From positions 1 to 64,000 of the forward strand of contig JAWLBA010000005.1 of the NCBI GenBank assembly GCA_041395165.1: a stretch of 64,000 nt of DNA, read 5' to 3'. Shown here piece after piece: positions 26,882 to 36,809 of this stretch (position 1 is its first letter; every line of letters starts with the position of its first letter). The position numbers and the translations under genes were made by a program. This stretch comes from JAIBCM01 sp041395165 (GTDB lineage Bacteria > Verrucomicrobiota > Verrucomicrobiia > JADLBR01 > JAIBCM01). The notes beneath the pieces are model-generated. The model did not search any database and was not told where the DNA came from. It worked only from the letters and a program-made list of their open reading frames with translations.

Positions 26882-27984
26882 AAAAGCACTATTTTTTCAT
26901 TTTTTTAATAGGGTGTGGATGGTTAATGGGTTGTGAAGATAAAAAATCACAAAATCCAGTGGTAGAGTCTCCCGCCATATCGGTTCGGGTATCAATGGCT
27001 ACTAATGTTTTTTGGGATAAAACACTTCCCGTTATTGGCACGTTATATCCCATGAATGAAGCTACGGTTGCGGCTCAGGTGGATGGAACGGTGGAAGAAA
27101 CTTTAGTGGACTTTGGAGATCGGGTGAAATATGGAGAGGATTTGGCTACGATTGATAGGGCGGTTTATGAAGCGCAATTAGAACAAGCGATTGGTAATTT
27201 GGCTCGAGCGGAAGCGACGAAAGTTAATGCGCGTAAGAATTTTGATCGAATTCAAAAATTACAAAAGGGTGGTGTAGTTTCTATTAGTGAATTGGATGCC
27301 TCGAAAGCGCAAATGGAGCAGGCTGAGGCTGAGGTCAAAGCGGCTCAAGGATCAGAAAAAGTGGCGCGTTTGAATGTGGAGCGCTCACATGTCAAAACAC
27401 TTTTTTCTGGAGCTATCGCTCAACGATTTGTTGAGCGAGGGGATTTTGTCAAAGTTGGGGCGCCTTTATTTAAGGTAGTGAATGACGCGACTTTAAAGTT
27501 TGTTTTTCAAGTCCCGGAACGTTATGCCTCTTTAATTAAAAAGGGGTTGCTGGTGAATTTTGGTGTGGATAATTATCCTAATAAAATTTTTAAGGGCCAG
27601 ATTTATTTGATTAATCCAGCGATTGTAACTGTGTCGAGGGCGTTTGATGTTGCGGCAGTAGTCTCTAATGAGTCGTTATCCTTAAAGGCTAATACATTTG
27701 CTCGTGGTGTGATGATTTTGGAGAAGGAGGCGAAGACGATGGTGGTTCCTTTAGATGCTATCGTCAATTTTGCTGGTGTTTCCAAGGTTTTTATTGCAGA
27801 AGGCAACGAGGCTCGCAGTCGCCAGGTGAAAACAGGGCAAGTTCGTGATGGGTTGCAAGAAGTTGAGGGAGTTAAGGTAGGTGAAAAGGTTATTATTACA
27901 GGGCAAAATAGTTTAAGTGATCATGCTTTGATTACGATACAAAGTATATCTTCCCATTCCTTGGAAAAAGAAAAGGATTTATGA
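26878..27984 (+). CDS. RND efflux periplasmic adaptor (MFP) lipoprotein
   Basis: A 368-residue HlyD/AcrA-type adaptor. The signal ends in a lipobox LMGC with the acylated Cys19. Order of parts: beta-barrel and lipoyl half (ATVAAQVDGTVEETLVDFGD near residue 62), a helical hairpin (about 95-155), the second lipoyl half (VKTLFSGAIAQRFVERGDFV), then the barrel and membrane-proximal domain. It links the inner-membrane pump encoded next to an outer-membrane channel; the TolC-family gene at 21.1-22.6 kb is a candidate partner. It overlaps the regulator upstream and the pump gene downstream by 4 bases each. Confidence 0.9.
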   Translation: MKKHYFFIFLIGCGWLMGCEDKKSQNPVVESPAISVRVSMATNVFWDKTLPVIGTLYPMNEATVAAQVDGTVEETLVDFGDRVKYGEDLATIDRAVYEAQLEQAIGNLARAEATKVNARKNFDRIQKLQKGGVVSISELDASKAQMEQAEAEVKAAQGSEKVARLNVERSHVKTLFSGAIAQRFVERGDFVKVGAPLFKVVNDATLKFVFQVPERYASLIKKGLLVNFGVDNYPNKIFKGQIYLINPAIVTVSRAFDVAAVVSNESLSLKANTFARGVMILEKEAKTMVVPLDAIVNFAGVSKVFIAEGNEARSRQVKTGQVRDGLQEVEGVKVGEKVIITGQNSLSDHALITIQSISSHSLEKEKDL

Positions 27985-30900
27985 ATTTTTCTGAGGTTCA
28001 TAGTGATTTGCTTTCTTCTTCAGTTGCTCCAAGTAAGGGAATAGGTATCGCCGATCTTTGTATTAAAAGACCGGTATTTGCCACGATGATTAATTTGTTT
28101 TTGGTGGTTTTAGGTTGGTTTTCTTTTCATGAGCTTGGGGTAGATCAATATCCGAATGTCGAGTTGCCAATTATTACAGTTACTACCACATTGCGAGGAG
28201 CGTCACCTGAAGAAATGGAGACAAGCGTGACGAAACCTTTGGAGGAAATTATTAACACGATTCAAGGAATTGATGAGTTAAGTAGTGTGACAACTGAAGG
28301 GGTCTCACGAATTACGATTCAGTTTGTTTTAGAGCGTAATCGTGATGTGGCTTCTCAAGATGTGCGTGACAAGGTTAACACCATTTTATCAACTTTGCCT
28401 GAGGGAACAGAGTCTCCTATTATTGATAAATTTGATTTGGATGCTGTGCCCGTGATTTCGATAAGTATTAGTGCGCCACGGGATCTAAAGGAAATTAGTT
28501 ATATTACTGATAAGTTTATTAAACAAAATCTAGAAACTGTGCCAGATGTGGGATCGGTGAGTATGGTGGGTTCTCGAACTCGAGCTGTGCAAGTATCAGT
28601 CGATATTGAAAAGTTACGGGCTTATAATTTAACGATTGAGGAGGTTAGACAGGCGCTTAAGAGTCAAAATTTGGAGGTGCCGGGCGGTCGTTTGAATCAG
28701 AGTCCACGTGAGTTGGTAGTGCGAACGTTGGGGCGTATGCAATCAGTAAAAGATTTTAATGATCTCATTATTGCTAATTTTGTAGGGCAACCAGTTTTTT
28801 TAAAGGATGTGGCAAGGGTGGAAGATTCTGTGGAAGAGCCGCGATCCTTGTCGAAGTTAAATGATGAAAATTGTGTTACTTTGGTTGTTCGCAAGCAGTC
28901 GGGCAGTAATACGGTAAAGGTAATCGATGCGGTAAAGGATCGGCTTCAGGAATTAAAGGCAATAGTGCCGGGTGATTTTAATATATTGAGAATCATCCGA
29001 GACCAATCCCGTTTATCAAACGTTCTTTAGAAAGTGAATTTTCATTTATTGTTAGGCGCCGTGTTGGTGGCATTAACAACTTTGCTGCACATGCATGATT
29101 GGCGGGGAACGGTAATTGCTTGTATTGCTATTCCGGCTTCGATTGTTGCGACTTTGTTTTGATGAGAGCGATGGGTTATACGCTTCTGAATAATTTTACG
29201 ATGTTGGGTCTGGTATTTGCTGTGGGGATTGTGATTGATGACGCGATTGTTATTTGGGAAAGTATTCATCGCACGATGGAGGAAAAGGGTGGGATGGGAA
29301 AAGGGCAGTTATGCTACGCGAAATTGCTTTGGGCCGTTATGGCTACCACTTTGTCTTTAGTTGTCATTTTTTTGCCTTTGGCGTTTATGAAGGGTCGGGT
29401 AGGTATGTTTTTTTCAAGTTATGGGGTCACGGTTGCTTTTGCGATCCTGGTTTCGCTTTTTGTTTCTTTTACTTTAACGCCTATGTTGTCTTCGCGTTTT
29501 CTTAAGCATAGTCGTGATGAAAAGGTGCGAGAAAAAAAAGCGCATGGGGGGCGTTTGATGAAAGCTTTATCGAGCCGTTATTTGGGGTTATTACGTTGGA
29601 GTTTGCATCATCGTTGGGTCATTGTTTTGGCTACATTGGTTTGTTTCGCTTCACTTTTTATTTTAGGAAAAATGACGCGTTTTACTTTTATTCCTCAAGA
29701 CGACTCAAGTGAATTTGAGATTGCGGTACAGACGCCCGAAGGCTCTGATTTGCAAAGAAGCACAGAAATTTGTGAGCAAATAGTCGCGCGCTTGAAAGAG
29801 CTTCGTATCAATGGTGATTCGGCTGTGATTGAAACGCTTATTACAATTGGCGATGTTTCGGGTCGTTTGGGTAAGGGTGAGGGTGACGTTACCCAGGCCT
29901 CTATTTATTGTCGTTTGCCGGAACTGGGGGGATTGTGGTCAAAGATTTTAGGAAAAACACGGCGTTGGACACAGGCACAAGCTATGGGAATGGCGCGTCG
30001 TATTCTGTCGCAATTTCCTGACATCCGTTCGTCGGTGCAATATATTTCGAATATCGGTGGTGGAGGACGAAATGGTGATATTCAATTTAATTTGTTGGGA
30101 GCCGATTTAGCACAGCTTTCTTTTTATTCTTCGCAGATTATTGGTAAGTTGCGTGAACAACAGGGATTTGTAGATGTGGATTCTACTTTGACTGATCGTA
30201 AACCTGAGTTACGAGTGAATATTGATCGAGCAAAAGCCAGTCAATTTGGATTAAGAGTACAAGATATTGCGGATACTTTTCGTACTTTAGTAGGAGGAGA
30301 AATTGTTGGGACATTTCGCGAAAACGATGATTTGTATGATGTTTGGCTTCGTGCGGATTCCAAGGATCGTAGCACTCAAGAGGCGTTAGAAAATATGACA
30401 TTGCGCCTTCCATCAGAAAGTGGTGGTGGTTTGGTGCAAATGGCAAATTTGGTGCAATTTCAGGAGGCGCGAGGACCCAATCAAATTGATCGTTTTCAAC
30501 GGCAGCGCAAAGTCACGGTCGTGGCAAATTTGGTGGATAAAGCTTTAGGCGATGCAATTACAGAGGTTCGACAAGTCGTAGAGGATTTGCATTTGAAGCC
30601 AGGCTATACGATTACTTTTACAGGGCGCGCTAAAACTTTGCAGGAGACAGGGCAAAATTTTATTATCGCTTTTGGATTGGCGATGGTTTTCATGTATATG
30701 ATTCTTGCAGCACAGTTTGAAAATTTTGTTCATCCTGTCTCTATTCTTTTAGCAGTTCCGCTTTCGTTGCCTTTTGCTTTGCTCACTATGATTGTTTTAA
30801 ATGAACCACTTAATATTTATGCTATTTTTGGTTTGTTTATGTTGTTTGGTATTGTGAAAAAGAATGGAATTTTGCAGATTGATTACACCAATACGCTGCG

Positions 30901-31189
30901 TGAACAAGGGATGGATCGAGAGACCGCTATTCTAGAGGCGAATCGAGCACGCTTACGTCCTATTTTGATGACTACGATGATGTTAGTGGCATCGATGATC
31001 CCGATTGCTTTAGGTCAGGGACCCGGGGCTGCAGGTCGTGCTTCAATGGCTAAGGTGATTATTGGTGGGCAGATGCTTTGTTTATTACTTTCGCTTTTAG
31101 TGACACCCATTAGCTATTCTATTTTCGATGATTGGAGTCTAGGGCGGTTTTTGAGAAAAAAAATCAATGCCTCGAAAAGCACTCATTAA
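27981..31189 (+). pseudogene. RND efflux permease (AcrB/MexB-like), frame broken
   Basis: A proton-driven RND multidrug permease in pieces. The first part (27981-29030) has the start IADLCIKRPVFATMINLFLV, membrane helix 1, and porter domain PN1/PN2. The frame then changes twice: IKRSLESVNFHLLLGAV is recovered only by adding a base near 29007 and another near 29034, and a further one near 29160. The rest (29160-31189) is intact: MLGLVFAVGIVIDDAIVIWE (helix 4 with the DD proton-relay pair), TPMLSSRFL, the second porter half, and ARLRPILMTTMMLVASMIP. Full span fits about 1,070 residues. Function would be drug or lipid export with the adaptor before it. Confidence 0.85.
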
Positions 31190-31261
31190 TTTTTGAGTTT
31201 GGCAAATAAAGCAGCACCTGCGGCCGTGTGATTTTCACTCAATGAACCCATCGAAGAATAA

Positions 31262-32032
31262 TTAATGGTGGGTCATAATATATTTTGGAGAAAATTGGCG
31301 GGTTCGTTGGTAAAAGCGAATGATTCCAAATACAGCAAGAATAGCGGCCCATACTTGATAGCCTGTGAAAATGCTTAAGATAACTGGGGTTTCGCGAAAA
31401 AATTCATGAAAGAAACGGAATAAACCATAGGCTATAAGATAAAGATGAAAGTGTTGATGGATGAACCATTGGCGTTTGCGACAAAGTAAAAAGAATAAAG
31501 CAGCCATGAGATTAAAGGCAATTTCAAGCGGAACAGAAGGGAAGCGAGGATGGCCTTGGGAGTCATATATGTTAAACCAGGCGGGTGCAGTGCAGATGCG
31601 ACCTTGGCAACAGCCATAAAAAAGACAACCTAAACGCCCTAGGGCGATGGACAAAGGAACGATTTGAGCAAATTGATCGCCGGTTATAGGTTTATATTTC
31701 AAAAAATATTTTGCAATTTCTACACCCAAATACCCGCCCAGAAGAGCGCCAAGCACAGATTTGCCCGTTAGCCAAAAGCGCCAATTTTTGGATTGTTCTG
31801 ACCAATGCAGCCATCCTTCTGAGGTTAGATAAACGATTTTAGCACCTAAAACAGCGCCAATTAAACTGATGATAAAAATGATAAAAAGCTTGGTATTGTT
31901 TCGGGCAATACGAAACCAAAGAAAAACGCTTAGCCATAATGAGACAATGACTACCCATCCATAAGTATTTTGAAAAATGGGTGAGGTCACGGAGCAGATT
32001 GAGTGTCGGAAAAATTGGAGTAATAGCGGCAA
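31262..32032 (-). CDS. Lgt-like membrane protein (diacylglyceryl transferase family)
   Basis: A 256-residue membrane protein of about seven segments in the prolipoprotein diacylglyceryl transferase (Lgt) family. The diagnostic stretch is LSIALGRLGCLFYGCCQGRI, which corresponds to the GRxGNFxNGE motif of true Lgt but in the variant GRLGC-x4-GCC form; a FPSVPLEIAFNL stretch follows, as in Lgt. The variant form is seen in divergent paralogs whose activity is untested, so I do not give the symbol lgt. It starts (TTG at 32032) inside the 3' end of the radical SAM gene (46-base overlap), so the two are surely one transcript. Confidence 0.78.
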   Translation of the reverse strand: MPLLLQFFRHSICSVTSPIFQNTYGWVVIVSLWLSVFLWFRIARNNTKLFIIFIISLIGAVLGAKIVYLTSEGWLHWSEQSKNWRFWLTGKSVLGALLGGYLGVEIAKYFLKYKPITGDQFAQIVPLSIALGRLGCLFYGCCQGRICTAPAWFNIYDSQGHPRFPSVPLEIAFNLMAALFFLLCRKRQWFIHQHFHLYLIAYGLFRFFHEFFRETPVILSIFTGYQVWAAILAVFGIIRFYQRTRQFSPKYIMTHH

Positions 32033-33345
32033 AAAGAATCTAACTTTCCATCGGGTCGAATGACATGGGTGCAGCAGCGATCGATGCGATGTTCATCCCA
32101 AGTCCAAGCATCCATAAACGGTTTAATGAAAAGACGAAAGGTGTGAGTTTCGTCGAGCTCCAGTTTTTTTAACAATTCTCCCAAAGGCTCAGTCTCACAA
32201 CCGCATTGTGTTAAATCTTGCAGGTTGTAACGAATTTTATCGTGTAGAAATCCTTGAACGTCGGAGAAGTTAATAAATTCACTGATGGAACGAAAACCTT
32301 CAGGCGTTTTTAATAGGTAGCCAATGGTAGCGCAGTTGGGGTCACCGCAGGGAGGTGGTGTGAAATCATCTGCTGTAAGACGATGAGAGGATTGCACGAT
32401 TAAGGCTAAAATGATATCCGCTGTATTAAGGCGTGGGTTCGAGGCTTTCCAATTTTTCGGAGCGCGTCCGCTGGAGAAAAAGGGTTGAAAAGTCACCCCG
32501 CGAATCATGGTGTAGGGAAGAGCGAATTGAACTGTGGACCAAAGTTGGGACAAGTTTTCATGAGTGACTGTCATGGCTAAAGTGAGAGGGATACGATTTG
32601 TCTCACAAAACTCAATCGTTTGTTGTCGTAAAGATCGCAAATCCATGCCTCGCAATGAAATTTGGCCTTCATTTTGAATGCCATCGAATTGAAGATAAAT
32701 TTGAAATTTTCCATAGTGAAAATGTTCAGCCAGCTTTTGAGCAAAAGCAGAATCAGAGGCGAGTCGGACTCCATTCGTGTTAAGAAGAGTATAATCAATT
32801 TGAGGATGATTTTGTAACCATTGTAGCAGTTCAAAAAAATGGGGATGCAAGGTGGGTTCGCCACCTGAGAGCTGAAGAATTTCGATTTTCCCTTTTTTTT
32901 GTATGACGCTTTCAATGCGATTTTGAATGTCGCAAAGAGAAAGATATTTGAGGTTGGAATCTGTGGAGAAAGGTGAGTTGGCGTAGCAAGTGGGGCAAGT
33001 GAGATTGCATGAATCCACAATTTCGATGAGGGCTAAACATGTGGAAAGAGTTTCAAAGAGGTTATCTTTTTTTCCTGAAGCGTTTCGGCCTAAGGTTGCT
33101 CTGTTACTGCCATCGGCTGAGCAACAGCCAGAGGTTTGGCAATCGCCTTGAGCGAGCCAATAAAAACGTGCGTCTGAACTCAGTAAGTTTTCAGTTAATC
33201 CATGTTCAGAACAAGCACGACGAATAAAAACTTGAGCAGGTTTCCCTTCAACTCGCCAAATTTCTGCAGGACAGGAGTTATGACAAATAGGGCAACGCCC
33301 CATTGTTGTTTTTAGCAACGATTCAGCTTTCAAAGAAATCGGCAT
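31987..33345 (-). CDS. Radical SAM enzyme, MJ0619/Tes-like
   Basis: A 452-residue radical SAM protein. An N-terminal Cys cluster (C18, C21, C25 in CPICHNSC, plus C45) precedes the radical SAM core with CNLTCPTC (C113, C117, C120) and SGGEPTLHP. The C-terminal half has further cysteines (PPPCGDPNC, QCGCETEP, RCCTHVIRPDG) that could bind auxiliary clusters. This arrangement resembles the MJ0619 group that includes tetraether-lipid synthase (Tes), which joins lipid chains. The closest subgroup and the true substrate cannot be told from the sequence alone. Overlap with the Lgt-like gene suggests that the two act on the same lipid or lipoprotein substrate. Confidence 0.78.
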   Translation of the reverse strand: MPISLKAESLLKTTMGRCPICHNSCPAEIWRVEGKPAQVFIRRACSEHGLTENLLSSDARFYWLAQGDCQTSGCCSADGSNRATLGRNASGKKDNLFETLSTCLALIEIVDSCNLTCPTCYANSPFSTDSNLKYLSLCDIQNRIESVIQKKGKIEILQLSGGEPTLHPHFFELLQWLQNHPQIDYTLLNTNGVRLASDSAFAQKLAEHFHYGKFQIYLQFDGIQNEGQISLRGMDLRSLRQQTIEFCETNRIPLTLAMTVTHENLSQLWSTVQFALPYTMIRGVTFQPFFSSGRAPKNWKASNPRLNTADIILALIVQSSHRLTADDFTPPPCGDPNCATIGYLLKTPEGFRSISEFINFSDVQGFLHDKIRYNLQDLTQCGCETEPLGELLKKLELDETHTFRLFIKPFMDAWTWDEHRIDRCCTHVIRPDGKLDSFCRYYSNFSDTQSAP

Positions 33346-33355
33346 AACTTATTTA

Positions 33356-33727
33356 TTATGAAGGTATTAAAGTAATACAGCAACCCAGAGGAAAAGAAAA
33401 TGCTACATTAATAAATACAAGAAGACATGTGAAAAGAAAAATACTAAGGATGAGGCCAATTCCTTTTCGATTAAAAATATTTTTTGAAATCCAATAAGCA
33501 CTAAAGATGCAAATTAAAAATGCGATCGAACAATAAAAATAAAATGTGAAACGATTTTGAGAATGCAAAGAAATTGGGATTAAAATAATCAATCCAGGAA
33601 AAGGTAAGAGAAACCATACTAAAGAAAGCCGATCTTTAGAAGAAGAGTTGAGTTGAGAATGAGATGATGAAGGTTCTCCATTGTTTGTTTTTACAGGATT
33701 GATTTTAGGCGGTAAAGGAGCTGGCAT
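33356..33727 (-). CDS. Small membrane protein, unknown function
   Basis: A 123-residue protein from the ATG at 33727 (the frame is open to a TTG at 33763). A Pro/Ser-rich hydrophilic N terminus (residues 1-35) is followed by three hydrophobic segments (about 38-55, 62-80 and 92-115). No family recognised; the layout resembles DUF4190-type proteins. It is encoded 10 bases before the radical SAM gene on the same strand, so it could be the first gene of that operon. Confidence 0.5.
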   Translation of the reverse strand: MPAPLPPKINPVKTNNGEPSSSHSQLNSSSKDRLSLVWFLLPFPGLIILIPISLHSQNRFTFYFYCSIAFLICIFSAYWISKNIFNRKGIGLILSIFLFTCLLVFINVAFSFPLGCCITLIPS

Positions 33728-33801
33728 GAGAGATAAGATTATAAAATAAAAATTAAAAAGCAATATGATGCAATTTGTGATAAAAAGTAAGTTTCTTTTT
33801 T

Positions 33802-35514
33802 ATGCATGATATTCCTTTAATTACAACTATTGCCGTGGCGGTTACAGCGGCTTTGGTTTTAGGAATTTTCACGCAACGACTTGGTTTATCGCCAATAGTG
33901 GGTTATTTATTGGCGGGTGTTTTGATTGGTCCTTATACTCCGGGTTTTGAGGCTGATTTCGATTTGGCACAACAGTTAGCTGAAGTGGGCGTTATTTTGT
34001 TGATGTTTGGAGTAGGGTTGCAGTTTCATTGGAAGGATTTATTGGCAGTGAAGGGGATTGCGATTCCGGGCGCTTTGTTGCAGAGCGCAATAGCGACAGG
34101 GGTTTGCACTTGGTTTTTGTGGCTATGGAATTGGCAGTGGCAAGAGGGAATGGTTTTGGGGTTGGCGGTTTCTGTTGCAAGCACGGTGGTTTTAATTCGC
34201 GTGTTAATGGATTCGGATCTTTTGCAAACCGTTCATGGTCACGTGGCTGTGGGATGGTTGGTGGTGGAGGATATTTTAACGGTAGTTATTTTACTTATGT
34301 TGCCGGTGTTGGGTGAGGCGAACATGGTTGAAACGATGGGAGTAGGGAAAAATTTGTGGAGCGAGTTGGGTGTTACTTTGGGTAAATTTTTGTTGTTGGT
34401 TGTGATGATTGTGGTGGTAGGGCGTCGTGTTATTCCTTGGGTTTTGGTGCGGGTGGCAAAATTGCGATCACGTGAATTGTTTACTTTAACGGTTTTGGTG
34501 ATGGCGATTGCATTTGCGGCTGGTGCGGCAAAAGGGTTTGGTGTTTCTTTGGCTTTGGGCGCTTTTTTAGCGGGCATGTTGGTGGGGCAATCGCCTTTGA
34601 GTCATCAAGCTGCAGCGGATGCTTTGCCGTTACGTGATGCTTTTTCCGTTTTGTTTTTTGTATCGGTGGGGATGTTGTTTGATCCTATGTTTGTTATTAG
34701 GGAGCCGATTTTAGTGTGCGCGGTTTTAGGTGTGATTTTGGTTGTGAAACCGTTAGTTGCATGGGTTTTAGTTTTGAGGTTGGGTTATTCGTTGCGAACG
34801 GCGTTAACGGTGGCTTTTGGTTTGGCACAGATTGGTGAATTTTCTTTTATCTTGGCCGAATTAGCTTTGCGCGTTGGTCTTTTGCCTGAAAAGGGAAGAC
34901 ATGTTTTGGTTGCAAGTGCCATTTTTTCTATTGTGATTAATCCTTTATGGTTTCGGGGATTAAACCGATGGGAAAAATTTTTCCAAAATCATCCGAAATG
35001 GTTGAGTTGGTTTCAAAGAGGAAAGTTTCGTTATGAAGCGCCTCCGTTAATTGAAGCGGATGAAAAAGAGGTTTGGGCTATTATCGTGGGCTATGGTCCT
35101 GTGGGACAAGCGGTTGAGACGATGTTGCAGGAGAGTGGTTTAAAAACAGTCATCATAGAATTAAATCCTGACACGGTTCGAGCGTTGCGAGGGAAGGGAA
35201 AACAAGCGATTTATGGAGATGCTTCGCGTCGGGAAATTTTGCAGGCGGCGGGTGTGGAAAAGGCAAAATATTTAGTGGTTACTTTGCCGCATTCTTTTAA
35301 CCGCTTGCCTTTGGTGGTGATGGCACGACAACAAAATCCTGAACTCAAGATTTTGGTGCGAGCTCGTTATTTGGCTGAGGAAGAAGAATTGAAGCAGGTA
35401 GGGGCAACGGCAATTTGTATTGAGGAGAAAGAGGCAGCAGTTAAGTTGGGCGAGATGATAGCTGAAAAAATTCATGCTGAAAATTTGGGTGTGGATTCTG
35501 ATGTGGTGAAGTAA
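33802..35514 (+). CDS. CPA2 cation:proton antiporter with RCK_N domain (KefB/YbaL-like)
   Basis: A 570-residue monovalent cation:proton antiporter. About twelve membrane segments (residues 5-395) include GYLLAGVLIGPYTPGFEAD, AEVGVILLMFGVGLQF and LAGMLVGQSPL. The C-terminal RCK_N/TrkA domain starts VWAIIVGYGPVGQAVETML near residue 421 with an NAD-binding GYGPVG and IYGDASRREIL. Such proteins exchange K+ or Na+ for H+ under nucleotide control. It is the first of two tandem antiporter genes (15-base gap), and only this one carries the regulatory domain. Confidence 0.9.
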   Translation: MHDIPLITTIAVAVTAALVLGIFTQRLGLSPIVGYLLAGVLIGPYTPGFEADFDLAQQLAEVGVILLMFGVGLQFHWKDLLAVKGIAIPGALLQSAIATGVCTWFLWLWNWQWQEGMVLGLAVSVASTVVLIRVLMDSDLLQTVHGHVAVGWLVVEDILTVVILLMLPVLGEANMVETMGVGKNLWSELGVTLGKFLLLVVMIVVVGRRVIPWVLVRVAKLRSRELFTLTVLVMAIAFAAGAAKGFGVSLALGAFLAGMLVGQSPLSHQAAADALPLRDAFSVLFFVSVGMLFDPMFVIREPILVCAVLGVILVVKPLVAWVLVLRLGYSLRTALTVAFGLAQIGEFSFILAELALRVGLLPEKGRHVLVASAIFSIVINPLWFRGLNRWEKFFQNHPKWLSWFQRGKFRYEAPPLIEADEKEVWAIIVGYGPVGQAVETMLQESGLKTVIIELNPDTVRALRGKGKQAIYGDASRREILQAAGVEKAKYLVVTLPHSFNRLPLVVMARQQNPELKILVRARYLAEEEELKQVGATAICIEEKEAAVKLGEMIAEKIHAENLGVDSDVVK

Positions 35515-35529
35515 TGTAAATGTGATTTT

Positions 35530-36798
35530 ATGACGCCAGGAAAACTTTCTGCCACGTTTTTTTTACAGATGTTTTTTATTTTAGCAGTATGTCGTGGGGT
35601 GGGAAAGTTGGCGCAGCGTTATTTGGGACAGCCGCAGGTGGTAGGGGAGATGATTGCCGGGGTTTTAATGGGGCCTTCTTTTTTCGGTTTATTTTTTCCG
35701 CATACGCATGCTTATCTTTTTCCTAATGAATCTTTGAAGGTTTTATATGTAGGTGCTCAGCTAGGGGTTGGATTGTATATGTTTTTGGTCGGGGCAGAGT
35801 TTCGTACAGAATTTTTTCGGGAGCGTGCGAAAAGTGCAGTTACTGTTTCGCTCGCAGGCATGGTGACGCCTTTTGTTTTGGGTGGAGTTTTGGCGATTTT
35901 TTTGGTTCAAGTGCCGGGTTTATTTTCGCAGAAAGCGACGTTGTTAGAGGTGGTTTTGTTTTTGGGCGCTGCCATGTCGATTACGGCATTCCCGATGTTG
36001 GCACGAATTATTTATGAGCAGGGTCTTTCAGGGACTGCTGTGGGTACATTGGCACTGGCAGCGGGCGCGATTGATGATGCGGTGGCCTGGTGTGTGTTGG
36101 CGATTGTTTTAGCCAGTTTTGGAGCTGGGCCTAGTGTGGCGATTATCGCTATAGCGGGTGGATTGGGTTATGCGTTGATTATGATTTTTTGTGTTAGGAA
36201 ATGGGTGGCGCCTTTGGGTGGATGGGTGGAAAGGGAGGGACGATTGGGATCGGGTATTTTAGCGGTGGTTTTGATGTTATTTATGGGGGCTGCTTGGTTT
36301 ACCGATGCCATTGGGGTTCATGCCGTATTTGGCGGTTTTCTTTTGGGGATAGCGATGCCACGCGGTTTTTTTGTTCAGGAATTGCGACGGCAATTGGAAC
36401 CTTTTGCGGTAGTTTTTTTGTTACCGATATTTTTTACTTTTTCGGGCCTCAATACGCGTTTGGATATGGTTAGTAACTTGCCATTTCTTTTGATTGCAAT
36501 AGGTATTTTGTTGGCATCGTGCTTAGGAAAGGGTGTGGCATGTTGGGCGGCAGCGCGATTTCATGGCGAGGATAATCGAACGGCATTGGCGGTTGGAGCT
36601 TTGATGAATTCAAGAGGTTTAATGGAGTTGATTATTGTTAATATTGGTTTGCAGTATGGTGTGATTCAACCCGCTTTATTTTCGATGATGGTTTTGATGG
36701 CGATTGTGACGACGTTGATGGCTACACCTATTTTTGAATGGGTTTATGGACGATATGTAAAAAGGCAAGAGGTAGTGAAGGAGTTGGATTCTTTATAA
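35530..36798 (+). CDS. CPA2 cation:proton antiporter without RCK domain
   Basis: A 422-residue Na+/H+ exchanger-domain protein. About twelve membrane segments, with GQPQVVGEMIAGVLMGPSFF at residues 30-49, AQLGVGLYMFLVGAEFRTE, the ion-binding region SITAFPMLARIIYE followed by AAGAIDDAVAWCVLA (DD pair), and MNSRGLMELIIVNIGLQYG near residue 360. No cytoplasmic regulatory domain. It follows the RCK-bearing antiporter gene closely on the same strand. It ends 12 bases before the convergent glycosyltransferase gene. Confidence 0.9.
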   Translation: MTPGKLSATFFLQMFFILAVCRGVGKLAQRYLGQPQVVGEMIAGVLMGPSFFGLFFPHTHAYLFPNESLKVLYVGAQLGVGLYMFLVGAEFRTEFFRERAKSAVTVSLAGMVTPFVLGGVLAIFLVQVPGLFSQKATLLEVVLFLGAAMSITAFPMLARIIYEQGLSGTAVGTLALAAGAIDDAVAWCVLAIVLASFGAGPSVAIIAIAGGLGYALIMIFCVRKWVAPLGGWVEREGRLGSGILAVVLMLFMGAAWFTDAIGVHAVFGGFLLGIAMPRGFFVQELRRQLEPFAVVFLLPIFFTFSGLNTRLDMVSNLPFLLIAIGILLASCLGKGVACWAAARFHGEDNRTALAVGALMNSRGLMELIIVNIGLQYGVIQPALFSMMVLMAIVTTLMATPIFEWVYGRYVKRQEVVKELDSL

Positions 36799-36809
36799 AC
36801 AGAATTGAT

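Noticed and set aside
31186..31261. Minus-strand tail that looks like the C-terminal end of a sugar kinase (SLSENHTAAGAALFAKLKN)
   Set aside because: Only about 25 codons, no kinase sequence upstream because the Lgt-like gene occupies it; too short to call.
34239..34577. Long open frames antisense to the antiporter genes
   Set aside because: Low-complexity translations (Lys/Asn/Thr-rich) that mirror the hydrophobic sense codons; shadows.
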